Positions 46,346-54,634 of a DNA stretch of 64,000 nucleotides are shown here, piece after piece. The position numbers and the translations under genes are program-made. The notes below the pieces were generated by a model, which had not been told where the DNA came from, made no database searches, and saw only the letters and a list, made by a program, of their open reading frames with translations. How positions within the stretch are numbered: the stretch's first letter is position 1; every line of letters begins with the position of its first letter. This DNA is from Georgenia satyanarayanai (GTDB lineage: Bacteria > Actinomycetota > Actinomycetes > Actinomycetales > Actinomycetaceae): the NCBI RefSeq assembly GCF_023715365.1, contig NZ_JAMBNZ010000010.1, positions 61,384 to 125,383 on the forward strand, read 5' to 3'.

Positions 46346-46577
46346 CACACGCTCCTGTTCGTAGAGGGTCCGCCCATCGAACTGGACACCGGGCCCGCCC
46401 GCGACCGGGGCGGCTCCCGCGGGCAGGGGTAGGGCATGCCCCACCGGGAAGACGCCGGGTGGCCCTCCTGACCGCGCGACCGCCGCCCGGAAGGCTGGAG
46501 CCATGATCACGACACCCCAGTCCGTCACCCGCCCCCTAGGATCGACCGGTGGTCGGCCCCACCGAGAGGACGCCGAG

Positions 46578-47840
46578 ATGACCGCGAGCGCTCGTCCGCG
46601 CCGGCTCCTGCAGCGCACCGCCCGGGAGAGCGGCTACCTCCTGCTGTCCTTCCCGCTCGCCGTCGTCGGCTTCATCCTTTTCGTCACCACCGTGTCGGTC
46701 GGGCTCACCGCCCTCGCCGCCTTCCTCCTCGGCCTCGTGGTGATCGCCGCGGGACTTGCCGCCGCGCAGGCGCTCGGCGGCCTCGAGCGCCGCCGCCTCG
46801 CCGGGGTCGGCCTCCCGCTGCCCGCCGTCCTGCCTTACCGCGGCGGCCAGCGCGGGACCGCGTGGATCCGCGCGCGGCTCACCGACCGGCAGGCCTGGCT
46901 CGACCTGCTCTTCCAGCTCCTCAACTTCCCGATCTCCATCGCGTCCTTCGTCCTCACCATCGCGTGGTGGGGCGTGGGCCTCGGCGGCCTCACCTACCCG
47001 CTCTACTCGTGGGCGCTGCCCGAGGGCGACATCGGCCTGGCCGACCTCCTCGGCGCGCCCGGCCCGCTGCTCGACAACGCCGTCACCGTGCTCACCGGCG
47101 TCCTGTTCGTCGCCTCCGCGCCGTGGGTGGTGCGTGGCCTCGTCCACGTCCACCACGCCTGGGCACGGCTCACGCTCGCCGGCACGAGCCACGCCGCCCT
47201 CGAGCAGCGCGTCACCACCCTCACCGAGAGCCGGGCCGCCGTCGTCGGGGCCGAGGCGGAAACCCTGCGGCGCATCGAGCGCGACCTCCACGACGGCCCC
47301 CAGCAGCGTCTCGTGCGCCTGTCGATGGACCTGCAGGCCGCCCAGCGCCGCCTCGCCGACGGGGACCGCGAGGCCACCAGCGCCCTGCTCACCGAGAGCC
47401 TCGAGCACGTCCAGGGCAGCCTCGTCGAGCTCCGGACCCTCTCGCGGGGCATCGCGCCGCCGATCCTCGTCGACCGCGGCCTCGCCGCCGCCGTCGTCTC
47501 CGCCGCCGGGCAGAGCCCCATCCCCGTCGAGACCGACATCGCCCTCGCCACCGGCCAGCGCCTGGCCCCCGCTCGCGAGTCCGCCGCCTACTTCGTCGTC
47601 ACCGAGGCACTGACCAACGCGGCCAAGCACTCCGCCGCCACCCGGGTGGCCGTGCGCGTGGGCATCGACGACGACGGCGTGCTCCGCGTCGTCGTCGCCG
47701 ACGACGGCGTGGGCGGGGCACACCCGGGCAAGGGCCACGGCCTGGCCGGGCTGCGTGACCGGCTCGCCGGCGTCGACGGCGAGCTGCACGTCGAGAGTGC
47801 GGACGGACACGGCACCGTGGTGAGCGCGGCGATCCCGTAG
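46578..47840 (+). CDS. Sensor histidine kinase with HisKA_3 domain
   Basis: A 420-residue membrane sensor. The N-terminal half has four hydrophobic segments in two pairs (residues about 17-65 and 105-200), resembling the actinobacterial putative-sensor domain. The dimerisation/phosphoacceptor motif ETLRRIERDLHDGPQQRLVR (His about residue 240) is HisKA_3 type, and the ATPase domain has TEALTNAAKHSAAT, DDGVGG and GLAGLRDRL. ATG 46578 follows GAGAGGA by seven bases. The partner regulator starts ten bases after its stop. Confidence 0.92.
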   Translation: MTASARPRRLLQRTARESGYLLLSFPLAVVGFILFVTTVSVGLTALAAFLLGLVVIAAGLAAAQALGGLERRRLAGVGLPLPAVLPYRGGQRGTAWIRARLTDRQAWLDLLFQLLNFPISIASFVLTIAWWGVGLGGLTYPLYSWALPEGDIGLADLLGAPGPLLDNAVTVLTGVLFVASAPWVVRGLVHVHHAWARLTLAGTSHAALEQRVTTLTESRAAVVGAEAETLRRIERDLHDGPQQRLVRLSMDLQAAQRRLADGDREATSALLTESLEHVQGSLVELRTLSRGIAPPILVDRGLAAAVVSAAGQSPIPVETDIALATGQRLAPARESAAYFVVTEALTNAAKHSAATRVAVRVGIDDDGVLRVVVADDGVGGAHPGKGHGLAGLRDRLAGVDGELHVESADGHGTVVSAAIP

Positions 47841-47843
47841 CAT
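47838..47843 (+). promoter_or_regulatory. -10-like element before the response regulator
   Basis: TAGCAT ends seven bases before the GTG start and overlaps the kinase stop codon. It may give a separate leaderless transcript of the regulator, in addition to read-through from the kinase gene. Confidence 0.4.
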
Positions 47844-47850
47844 CCGCCGC

Positions 47851-48501
47851 GTGCGCGTCGTGCTGGCCGAGGACTCGGTCCTGCTGCGCGAGGGCCTCGT
47901 CCGTCTCCTCGAGGAGGCGGGGTGCGAGGTCCTCGCGGCCGTCGGCGACGGCGAGCAGCTCGTGGCCGCCGTGCGCGAGCACCGGCCCGACGTGGCCGTC
48001 GTCGACGTGCGGATGCCGCCGTCGTTCACCGACGAGGGCCTGCGCGCGGCGCTCGCGGTCCGTGAGGAGCTGCCCGGCACCGCGGTGCTCGTCCTGTCCC
48101 AGTACGTCGAGGAGTCCTACGCCGGTGACCTCCTCGCCACCGGCGGGGGAGTGGGCTACCTCCTCAAGGACCGGGTGTCCGCGCTCGCGGAGCTGTCCGC
48201 GGCGCTGGAGCGGCTCGTCGCCGGTGGCACCGTGCTGGACCCGACCGTCGTCTCCCAGCTCTTCGCCGCGCGGCGGGCCCGCCCGCTGGACCGGCTCACC
48301 CCGCGGGAGCGGGAGGTCCTCGCCCTCATGGCCGAGGGCCGGACGAACCCGGCGATCGCCCGGGCGATGGTCGTCACGCCCAAGGCGGTGGAGAAGCACG
48401 TCTCGGCGATCTTCGAGAAGCTCGACCTGCCGCCGTCGACCGACGACCACCGCCGTGTGCTCGCCGTGCTCGAGTGGCTGCGGGCCGAGGACCCTCGCTA
48501 A
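47851..48501 (+). CDS. NarL/FixJ-type response regulator
   Basis: A 216-residue regulator. The receiver domain has the acidic pair in VVLAEDSVLLREGL, the phosphoacceptor Asp in VAVVDVRMPP near residue 52, and the Lys in YLLKDRV near residue 106. The C-terminal LuxR-type helix-turn-helix is LTPREREVLALMAEGRTNPA followed by VTPKAVEKHVSAIFEKLDL. It forms a two-component system with the preceding HisKA_3 kinase; the signal and target genes are unknown. Confidence 0.94.
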   Translation: MRVVLAEDSVLLREGLVRLLEEAGCEVLAAVGDGEQLVAAVREHRPDVAVVDVRMPPSFTDEGLRAALAVREELPGTAVLVLSQYVEESYAGDLLATGGGVGYLLKDRVSALAELSAALERLVAGGTVLDPTVVSQLFAARRARPLDRLTPREREVLALMAEGRTNPAIARAMVVTPKAVEKHVSAIFEKLDLPPSTDDHRRVLAVLEWLRAEDPR

Positions 48502-48561
48502 CAGGGCAGAAGCGGACGAAAGTCCCTCGATCTTGGCCGCCGGGCGGGTGAGGGTGGAGGC

Positions 48562-49059
48562 ATGCGCATCCTCGTCGTCGCCGCGTCCAAGCACTCCTCG
48601 ACCGCCGAGGTCGCCGACGCGATCGGCGCCGAGCTCGAGTCCCTCGGCCACGTCGTGCGACGCGAGCCGGTCGAGACGGCTGAGGCTGGCGACGCCGAGG
48701 CGGTGGTGCTCGGGTCCGCGGTCTACATGTCGCGGTGGATGGGCCCGGCGCGTGACTTCGCCGTGCGGAACGCCGCGGCGCTCGCGGCCCTGCCCACGTG
48801 GGTGTTCTCCGTCGGCCTGGCCGGCGCCGAGGCCGACGACCCGCTGCGGATCGAGCGCGCCGTGCTCGCGGGGGTCGACCCCGTGGGGGCGACCGTCTTC
48901 AGCGGCCGCCTCGACCCGGCGGTGCTCAACCTGCGTGAGCGCTCGGTCACTCGGCTGACGAAGGCACCCGAGGGCGACCTGCGCGACTGGAACGCCATCC
49001 GCGGCTGGGCGCGCACGATCGACCGGGAGCTGCGCGAGCACCTCGCCCCGGCGCCGTGA
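48562..49059 (+). CDS. Flavodoxin-domain protein (HemG-like)
   Basis: A 165-residue protein with a flavodoxin-type N-terminus: ILVVAASKHSSTAEVADAIG, whose SKHSST loop fits the FMN phosphate site, and VVLGSAVYMSRWMGPARDF near residue 55. The latter pattern resembles menaquinone-dependent protoporphyrinogen oxidase (HemG) and related proteins. Its place next to tetrapyrrole genes is suggestive, but neighbours are separated by a truncated gene. A GGAGG lies just before the ATG. Confidence 0.8.
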   Translation: MRILVVAASKHSSTAEVADAIGAELESLGHVVRREPVETAEAGDAEAVVLGSAVYMSRWMGPARDFAVRNAAALAALPTWVFSVGLAGAEADDPLRIERAVLAGVDPVGATVFSGRLDPAVLNLRERSVTRLTKAPEGDLRDWNAIRGWARTIDRELREHLAPAP

Positions 49060-49111
49060 GCCGACGGCGGTAGGCGGCTCTCTCCGGCTTCTCACACCGG
49101 CCCGCGCGAGG

Positions 49112-49702
49112 GTGTGCGTTCTTCTTGACGCACGGTTCACCGTGCGAACGACCCGACGAGACACGGAGGAGATCAACGCGATCCTCGTCGCCCAGGCCCG
49201 TAGAGGCCGACGCGTCGTGCGGCTCAAGGGCGGGGACCCGTTCGTCTACGGCCGGGGCGGTGAGGAGGTCGCGGCGTGCCACGCCGCCGGGATCCCCGTC
49301 GAGGTCGTGCCCGGCGTCTCGAGCGCGCTGAGCGTCCCCGCGCTGGCGGGCATCCCGCTGACCCACCGCGGGACCGTCGCCGCGTTCCACGTCACCAGCG
49401 GGCACGACACCCTCGACGAAGCGGCCCTGGTCTCTGCGCGTGACCGGACGGCGACGCTGGTGATCCTCATGGGCGTGTCGCAGCTGCCCCGCCTCATGGC
49501 CCAGCTCCTCACGGCCGGGGCCGACCCGGGGCTGCCGGTCGCCCTCGTCGAGAACGGCTCGACGCCGCGGCAGCGGGTCACGCGCGCGGTGCTGGGCGAC
49601 GTCGTGAGGCGCGCGGCCGAGGTCGGTGTCCGGTCCCCGGCGGTCATCGTCGTCGGGGACGTCGCCGCCGAGGGACGGCTCGCCCAGGTGCTCGTCGCAT
49701 GA
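49112..49702 (+). pseudogene. 5'-truncated uroporphyrinogen-III C-methyltransferase (SUMT/CobA)
   Basis: From about base 49165 the reading frame encodes the C-terminal two thirds of SUMT: EEINAILVAQARRGRRVVRLKGGDPFVYGRGGEE, then VEVVPGVSSALSVPALAGIPLTHRG and VENGSTPRQRVT. The N-terminal 70-80 residues, with the GAGPGDPELLT-like SAM-binding motif, are missing. The 55 bases upstream match nothing. Without that motif methylation is unlikely. The 3' end is intact and overlaps the next gene by four bases, which suggests deletion of the front of a siroheme cluster. Confidence 0.82.
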
Positions 49703-50847
49703 GCGGGGTGGCCGTCGAGCCGGCACCCGCGCCGAACGAGCGCATGCTGCGGCAGGTCATGGCGGGTTGCACGGTGCTCGTCACGGCCGACCGGCGCAAG
49801 GAGGAGCTCGGCGCGGCGCTGCGCCGCCGAGGCGCGCAGGTGCGTTACGCGCCGGCACTGAGCATGGTTCCGCACGTCGACGACGACCGGCTGCACGCCG
49901 CGACGCTCGCCCTCCTCGACGACCCGCCCGACGTCGTCGTCGTGACGACGGGGATCGGGTTCCGTTCGTGGATCGAGGCGGCCGACGCCCACGGCGTCGC
50001 CGACCCGCTCCTGGCGGTCCTCGCCGGCGCGCGGATCGTCGCGCGCGGCCCCAAGGCGCGCGGTGCGATCCAGGCCGCCGGCCTCACCGCCGACTGGGTG
50101 GCGGAGTCGGAGAGCTCCGCCGAGATCGCCGACCTCCTCCTCGGAGAGGGCGTCGCTGGCCTGCGTATCGCCATCCAGCACCACGGCGCGGGGGCCGACG
50201 GGCTGGACGTCGTGCTCGCCGAGGCTGGGGCGGCCGTCGCGAGTCTCGTCGTCTACCGGTGGGGCCCGCCTCCGGACCCCGACGCGTTGCACGCCTCGGT
50301 GCTGGCGGCGGCGACCGGCGAGATCGACGCCGTCGTGTTCACCTCCGCGCCGGGCGCCGAGGCGTGGCTGAGCGCGGCCGAGGAGCGGGGGCTCGGTGCG
50401 CCCGTCGTCGACCGGTTCCGGGACGGGATGGTGGCGGCGGCGGTCGGACCGGTGACGGCCCGCCCGCTCGAGCGCCGGGGCGTGACCCCGCTGCAGCCCG
50501 ACCGGGGCCGCCTCGGCGCGCTCGTGCGCTGCCTCGTCGCCCACTACGAGCACGCGGAGACGGTGGCGCTCGCGACCGTCGCCGGTCCGCTGCAGATCCG
50601 TTCGCGCCTCGCCGTCCTCGACGGCGAGGTCCTGCCGCTGTCGCCGAGCTCCCTGGAGGTGCTCCGCATCCTCGCCTCCCGCGGCGGCGAGGTCGTGACC
50701 CGCGACGAGCTCCTCGCGGCCCTGCCCGGCGACTCGTGCGACCCTCACGCGGCGGAGGTTGCCGTCGCGCGGCTGCGTGAGACCACCGGCCGCCGCGACC
50801 TCGTGAGGACCGTGGTGAAACGCGGCTACAGACTGGTGCTCACATGA
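49699..50847 (+). CDS. Uroporphyrinogen-III synthase fused to a winged-helix response-regulator-type domain
   Basis: A 382-residue two-domain protein. Residues about 15-270 are HemD-like (VLVTADRRKEELGAALRRRG, VVVTTGIGFRSWIEAA, VFTSAPGAEAW, AVGPVTARPLERRGVTPLQP). Residues about 285-382 are an OmpR/PhoB-type DNA-binding wing (LPLSPSSLEVLRILASRGGE to DLVRTVVKRGYRLVLT). This fusion is a known actinobacterial type found with nitrite/sulfite-assimilation genes. ATG 49699 overlaps the SUMT stop, and the chelatase start overlaps its own stop. Confidence 0.9.
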   Translation: MSGVAVEPAPAPNERMLRQVMAGCTVLVTADRRKEELGAALRRRGAQVRYAPALSMVPHVDDDRLHAATLALLDDPPDVVVVTTGIGFRSWIEAADAHGVADPLLAVLAGARIVARGPKARGAIQAAGLTADWVAESESSAEIADLLLGEGVAGLRIAIQHHGAGADGLDVVLAEAGAAVASLVVYRWGPPPDPDALHASVLAAATGEIDAVVFTSAPGAEAWLSAAEERGLGAPVVDRFRDGMVAAAVGPVTARPLERRGVTPLQPDRGRLGALVRCLVAHYEHAETVALATVAGPLQIRSRLAVLDGEVLPLSPSSLEVLRILASRGGEVVTRDELLAALPGDSCDPHAAEVAVARLRETTGRRDLVRTVVKRGYRLVLT

Positions 50848-51668
50848 CCACGCAGACCTCGGCCCGGCTGGCGCCGGAGCGCTCGGGCGCTGCGGCACCC
50901 GTGCTCGTCGGCTGCTCGCACGGGACCAACGACGACACCGGCCGGCAGGTGGTCCGCAGCATCCTCGACGACGTCCGCGCGGCGCGCCCTGGGTTGAACG
51001 TGCGGGAGGCGTTCGTCGACGTGCAGCAGCCGGAGGTGGCCGACGTCGTGGCATCGGTGGTGACGGGGGACGGCGGATCGGGACGTGCGGTGGTCGTGCC
51101 GCTCCTGCTCTCGGGCGGGTACCACGTCGAGGTGGACATCGCCGAGGCCGTCGCGGACCACGACGGACAGCCCGGCCAAGCGGTGGCCAGCCCGGCGCTC
51201 GGACCGGACCCTCGCCTGGTGGACCTCCTCGCGCACCGGCTCACCGAGGCCGGGGTACGACCGCACGACGCCGTCGTGGTCGCCGCCGCCGGCTCGAGCC
51301 GCAGCGGTGCCGCCCGCGATGTCGAGAGGGTTGCTGACGGGCTCCGCGACTGGCACCCGGGGCCGGTGACCGTGGGCTACGGGGCCAAGGCACGGCCGTC
51401 GGTGCCCGAGGCCGTCGCCGCCGCGCGTGCCGCGCTCGCCGACGCGTCGGGCCCGGAACAGCGGGAAGGGGACGCGGCCACACCGCGGGTCGTAGTCGCC
51501 GCGTACCTGCTCGCGCCGGGGTACTTCTACGACCGGGTGCTGGAGGCCGGCGCCGACGTCGTCACGGCACCGCTGGGCGCGGACCCCCGGCTCACCTCGA
51601 TCGTGCTCGACCGCTACGACTCCGCAGCCGTCACCCTCGACCTGAGCGCTTCGCAGAGCGCCCCCTGA
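50844..51668 (+). CDS. Sirohydrochlorin chelatase (CbiX/SirB family)
   Basis: A 274-residue chelatase with two related halves. The first has LVGCSHGTNDDTGRQVV with the metal-ligand His, and VVVPLLLSGGYHVEVDIAEA with the second His. The second half begins VVVAAAGSSRSGAARDVERV, where the His of the motif is replaced by Ala. It should insert Fe or Co into sirohydrochlorin. It is coupled to hemD by a 4-base overlap and is the last gene of the truncated siroheme cluster. Confidence 0.9.
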   Translation: MTTQTSARLAPERSGAAAPVLVGCSHGTNDDTGRQVVRSILDDVRAARPGLNVREAFVDVQQPEVADVVASVVTGDGGSGRAVVVPLLLSGGYHVEVDIAEAVADHDGQPGQAVASPALGPDPRLVDLLAHRLTEAGVRPHDAVVVAAAGSSRSGAARDVERVADGLRDWHPGPVTVGYGAKARPSVPEAVAAARAALADASGPEQREGDAATPRVVVAAYLLAPGYFYDRVLEAGADVVTAPLGADPRLTSIVLDRYDSAAVTLDLSASQSAP

Positions 51669-51925
51669 CCGACCACACCGCCGGACGGGGCTTGCGGGAC
51701 GGTCAAGGAGCGAGCGCGGGCGATGGGCCGCGTCAGCGTCGGGCATCGCCGTCGCGGGTTCCTCTCGCGGGACGGATCACTTGGCCCGACCGCCGCCGCG
51801 GAGAGAGCGGACTACTGACCGTTGAGCCCCGTCCGGCTCTGATGGCCTTCCCAGCCCCCGAACCCCCAGTCGAGCTCAGCCCGGCGCATGAGGTCCGCGG
51901 CAACGGTGGCCGCGATGTCGACGGG
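51669..51925. other. Gap after the siroheme cluster
   Basis: 257 bases without a supported gene. Open frames here are short or run antisense to nothing recognisable. It marks the start of the low-density accessory region. Confidence 0.5.
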
Positions 51926-52117
51926 TCAGCCTCGGCGCCTGCTATAGCGATCTTCCGCCCACATGAGGAGCGAAACCACCGCCGCGCCCAACAGTCCGCC
52001 AAGAAGTCCGAGAAGTATCCCCGCCTCAATAACGCCGATCTGGGAGCCGCCCGCAATCGCCCCAGTGGCGACGATCGCAAGGAAACTTTGCATGGTTCGG
52101 TGCGCCGACGGCTCCAT
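51926..52117 (-). CDS. Small membrane protein
   Basis: A 63-residue protein with two hydrophobic segments (residues about 9-27 and 30-53), ending in a basic tail. I recognise no family. ATG 52117 follows GGGAAG; the open frame extends upstream without protein-like sequence. It is on the same strand as the next small membrane protein, 43 bases away. Codon use is less GC3-biased than in the housekeeping genes. Confidence 0.5.
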   Translation of the reverse strand: MEPSAHRTMQSFLAIVATGAIAGGSQIGVIEAGILLGLLGGLLGAAVVSLLMWAEDRYSRRRG

Positions 52118-52160
52118 GCTGGTGTCTTCCCACAAGGGATTGAGTGACGGGCGCCCGCGC

Positions 52161-52598
52161 CTAGTCTTCGTTCTGATGTCGCCACACCGAAACGACCCCA
52201 CCGACCCCAAGGAGGAAAAAGAGCGCCCAGGCCACGAGCATGGCTATTCGTAAACGGTCTGCACCATCGGTCAGGAGGCCGTCGACCTGAACTGCAACCA
52301 TCCCTGCGCCAATCAGCATCATGGAGATCTCGCGCCACCCTGCTACTGAGGTGCGAACGCGTCCGGACGCATCGTAGTCCTTGATATACAGCCCGGCCAT
52401 CACGGGCAGCAGCACGGCGAACAGGGCAGCCACGAGTAGGAACGCGAAGAGGAGTAGTCCGGCGACTGAGTCGCCAGCGATGCCCCATACGAGTGACGTG
52501 ACGGCGAGGAGTAGGAGAACGGCTCCGGTAACGAAGTACCTTCTCCGGTTCCGCACCATCCGCCTGTCCCCCGGTGTAGGCGGGTGGTTGGTTGACAT
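52161..52598 (-). CDS. Small four-segment membrane protein
   Basis: A 145-residue protein with four hydrophobic segments (residues about 24-45, 47-70, 90-110, 115-138). No family recognised. ATG 52598 follows CATACT at a six-base distance without a Shine-Dalgarno sequence, so it is probably leaderless. It may form a unit with the 63-residue membrane protein downstream. Confidence 0.6.
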   Translation of the reverse strand: MSTNHPPTPGDRRMVRNRRRYFVTGAVLLLLAVTSLVWGIAGDSVAGLLLFAFLLVAALFAVLLPVMAGLYIKDYDASGRVRTSVAGWREISMMLIGAGMVAVQVDGLLTDGADRLRIAMLVAWALFFLLGVGGVVSVWRHQNED

Positions 52599-53023
52599 TC
52601 CGCAAGTATGCCCGACCACGCTCTGCGCCGCGCCAATACCAGGCGGCTCCGCGAGGCAGAACTCTCCGTGCCTCAAACGAACTCACGCGTGGATCAATCT
52701 CTCCGGGCCGACTCGTTCGCGCAGATACCAATGCTGCGACACGACTCAGGAGAGCCTGCAGCTCGCCTGCTTCGAAGTCTCGGTACTGCTGGCGCATGCC
52801 TCATCCTTGCACCAAGGAACAGCTTCGCCGCGGGCTCCGCGAACGGCGCCGGCTCTGCCGTAGGGGCACATCGGGCTGCACTGCGTTGTGGTAGACCACG
52901 GAGTCCGTCACGGCTGGTGGCGAAGAGCCTCGATAAAGGGTCCCCAGCGGGCGGACTAGGTGAGCGCGACCTCCGAACTGGTGAACTGCTGTTCGGGAGC
53001 AGCATTGGGATTGACCTTCGGCC
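52599..53023. other. Gap with a possible gene remnant
   Basis: 425 bases without an accepted gene. On the minus strand an ATG at 52797 follows AAGGATGAGG and opens a protein-like stretch of about 45 residues (MRQQYRDFEAGELQALLSRV at its start) before running into sequence that overlaps the downstream membrane protein in another frame. It could be a decayed gene. Confidence 0.4.
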
Positions 53024-53902
53024 TTACGGGCTCCCGATGTGGAACTCACCGATCTGCGAGGTGCCGTCGGACAGGTACACCGGAAGTGTGTGGGTCTTGC
53101 CGCGATTCTCCTCTTGCCACTCGAGGGCGTCTTGGGGGGTGGTGAAGTCTTGTGCGGCGGTTTCGCCGGTCGCTTTGTCGAGTTCTTCACGGTAGACATA
53201 GCCGAGCTTGCCGTTGGTTGCCTCGACCTCGATCAAGTCGGGCTTGCCTTCCGCGCTGCCGGTGGTCCCGTAGGTCTGGCCGCGGTCGTTGGTGGCCAGG
53301 ACCGTGGGGAGGTGCGCTACGTACTGAACCGTGACGACGCCGGCGAATTCGAGCGGGTCGAGGTAGAGGGTGTCCACGGACGTGTCGAGGGCGAGGTCCT
53401 GCCAGGTCGCAGCTGGTCCCTCCTTCGAGAAGTCCGCGGATGTCCATGCCGCGGTCGGGTTGTTCCCGCCGGGATCGGTGCCCCAGCTGAGCGCGCCTGG
53501 GCGGGTGGGGGTGATGGTGACCCGGGCATGCGTAGCCTCGGCCGGTCGGTCCTGTAGTGACACCTCGGTGGCCGAGTCGATGGTGAGTGACACGGGCTCC
53601 TCGCCCAGTAGCGAGATGATCGAAGACCCTGGGATTGTTCCTTCGGGAGCAGCGACCGGGTCGGGAAGGTCTGGTGTCGGCTGGCCCTCGGGGTGCTGCG
53701 CGACTGGGGCATCGGGGGGCTGAAGCATGCCGGTGGCAGCGAAGGCCCCGGCTGAGGCGCCGGCTCCAGCAAGCGCCCCTGTCAGCAGTAGGCCTGCTGC
53801 CCACGTCTTGTGCTTGGTGCGCGGGGCTCGTCGAGCCACGTGGTCGACGAGGGCGCGTTCGATTGCGGCGGCGCGCTCGGGAGTGAAGTTGGCAGCCATC
53901 AT
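53024..53902 (-). CDS. Probable membrane-anchored anti-sigma factor / M56-type partner of an ECF sigma factor
   Basis: A 292-residue protein: about 32 cytoplasmic residues (FTPERAAAIERALVDHVARR), one membrane segment (residues about 34-58), then a large extracytoplasmic domain rich in beta structure. Its start ATG overlaps the sigma factor stop (ATGA), the usual layout for an ECF sigma and its cognate anti-sigma. I see no HxxxCxxC zinc motif, so it is not a typical ZAS-type anti-sigma. The regulatory role rests on gene position. Confidence 0.65.
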   Translation of the reverse strand: MMAANFTPERAAAIERALVDHVARRAPRTKHKTWAAGLLLTGALAGAGASAGAFAATGMLQPPDAPVAQHPEGQPTPDLPDPVAAPEGTIPGSSIISLLGEEPVSLTIDSATEVSLQDRPAEATHARVTITPTRPGALSWGTDPGGNNPTAAWTSADFSKEGPAATWQDLALDTSVDTLYLDPLEFAGVVTVQYVAHLPTVLATNDRGQTYGTTGSAEGKPDLIEVEATNGKLGYVYREELDKATGETAAQDFTTPQDALEWQEENRGKTHTLPVYLSDGTSQIGEFHIGSP

Positions 53903-54465
53903 GACCCTCCTTCTGTGAGTGGGTGCTGGGGCATTACTGCTCGAAGTGAGGTCCGCAGCCGCGATAGGCGCATCTTTGCTGCGGACTCCGAGAGCCCAAG
54001 AACGGGCGCGGCCTCGCGGATGGTGAAGCCTTCCACCGCGGTCATCACCAGTAGCCGCGCATCGGCGGGGCGGGCGGCGGCAAGCGCTTCGCGCATCGCG
54101 CTGAGCCGGGCATCCTCTCGGTCGGCGATGTCATCAGCGTGATCGGGGATTGGCGCGGGAGGAGGGAGTGAGGCGAGGAAGCGCTGATAGCGCCGACGGG
54201 CCCGGCCGGCGTTTCGAGCAACGTTGTGCGCTGTGACGATCAGCCAAGGCAACAGGGACGCATCGACAAACCTGACCGCGTCGCGGCGTCGCCACAGCTC
54301 GAGGAACGTCGCGGCCGTTAGGTCCTCAGCCTCGGGTGCAGGCGTGCCACAGCGCAGATGGTGGCGAAAGACTCGTTCGTGGTGACGACGCCAAATCTGG
54401 CCATAGGCGTGGGAATCACCCGACAGCACTCGCAGCCAGATCGCCTCATCGGAATCATCGGTCAC
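53899..54465 (-). CDS. ECF-type RNA polymerase sigma factor
   Basis: A 188-residue sigma-70 protein. Region 2 is GQIWRRHHERVFRHHLRCGT with AEDLTAATFLELWRRRDAVR; region 4 is LLVMTAVEGFTIREAAPVLG with LSESAAKMRLSRLRTSLR, a helix-turn-helix. The GTG start lies five bases after a CATTAT element, with GAGGT between. It is probably controlled by the coupled membrane protein and senses an envelope signal. The upstream gap of about 170 bases separates it from a broken LCP gene. Confidence 0.9.
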   Translation of the reverse strand: MTDDSDEAIWLRVLSGDSHAYGQIWRRHHERVFRHHLRCGTPAPEAEDLTAATFLELWRRRDAVRFVDASLLPWLIVTAHNVARNAGRARRRYQRFLASLPPPAPIPDHADDIADREDARLSAMREALAAARPADARLLVMTAVEGFTIREAAPVLGLSESAAKMRLSRLRTSLRAVMPQHPLTEGGS

Positions 54466-54634
54466 ACCTCATAATGTCCGCCGAGGCCCTAAAGGTCACA
54501 GGTCGAACCAGCCGATCGTGCGAGCCATCCCTTCCCGGTACCCGTGTCACGGATCGATCCACCAGTGCACGATCATCTGTCGATGTCCGAGAATCTCGTC
54601 AGACAGCACGCTCTCCAGGCTTGGCGAGAGTGAG

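Noticed and set aside
52161..52797. A 354-codon minus frame covering two small membrane protein genes
   Set aside because: Only its first 45 or so codons look protein-like; the rest overlaps better-supported genes in other frames.
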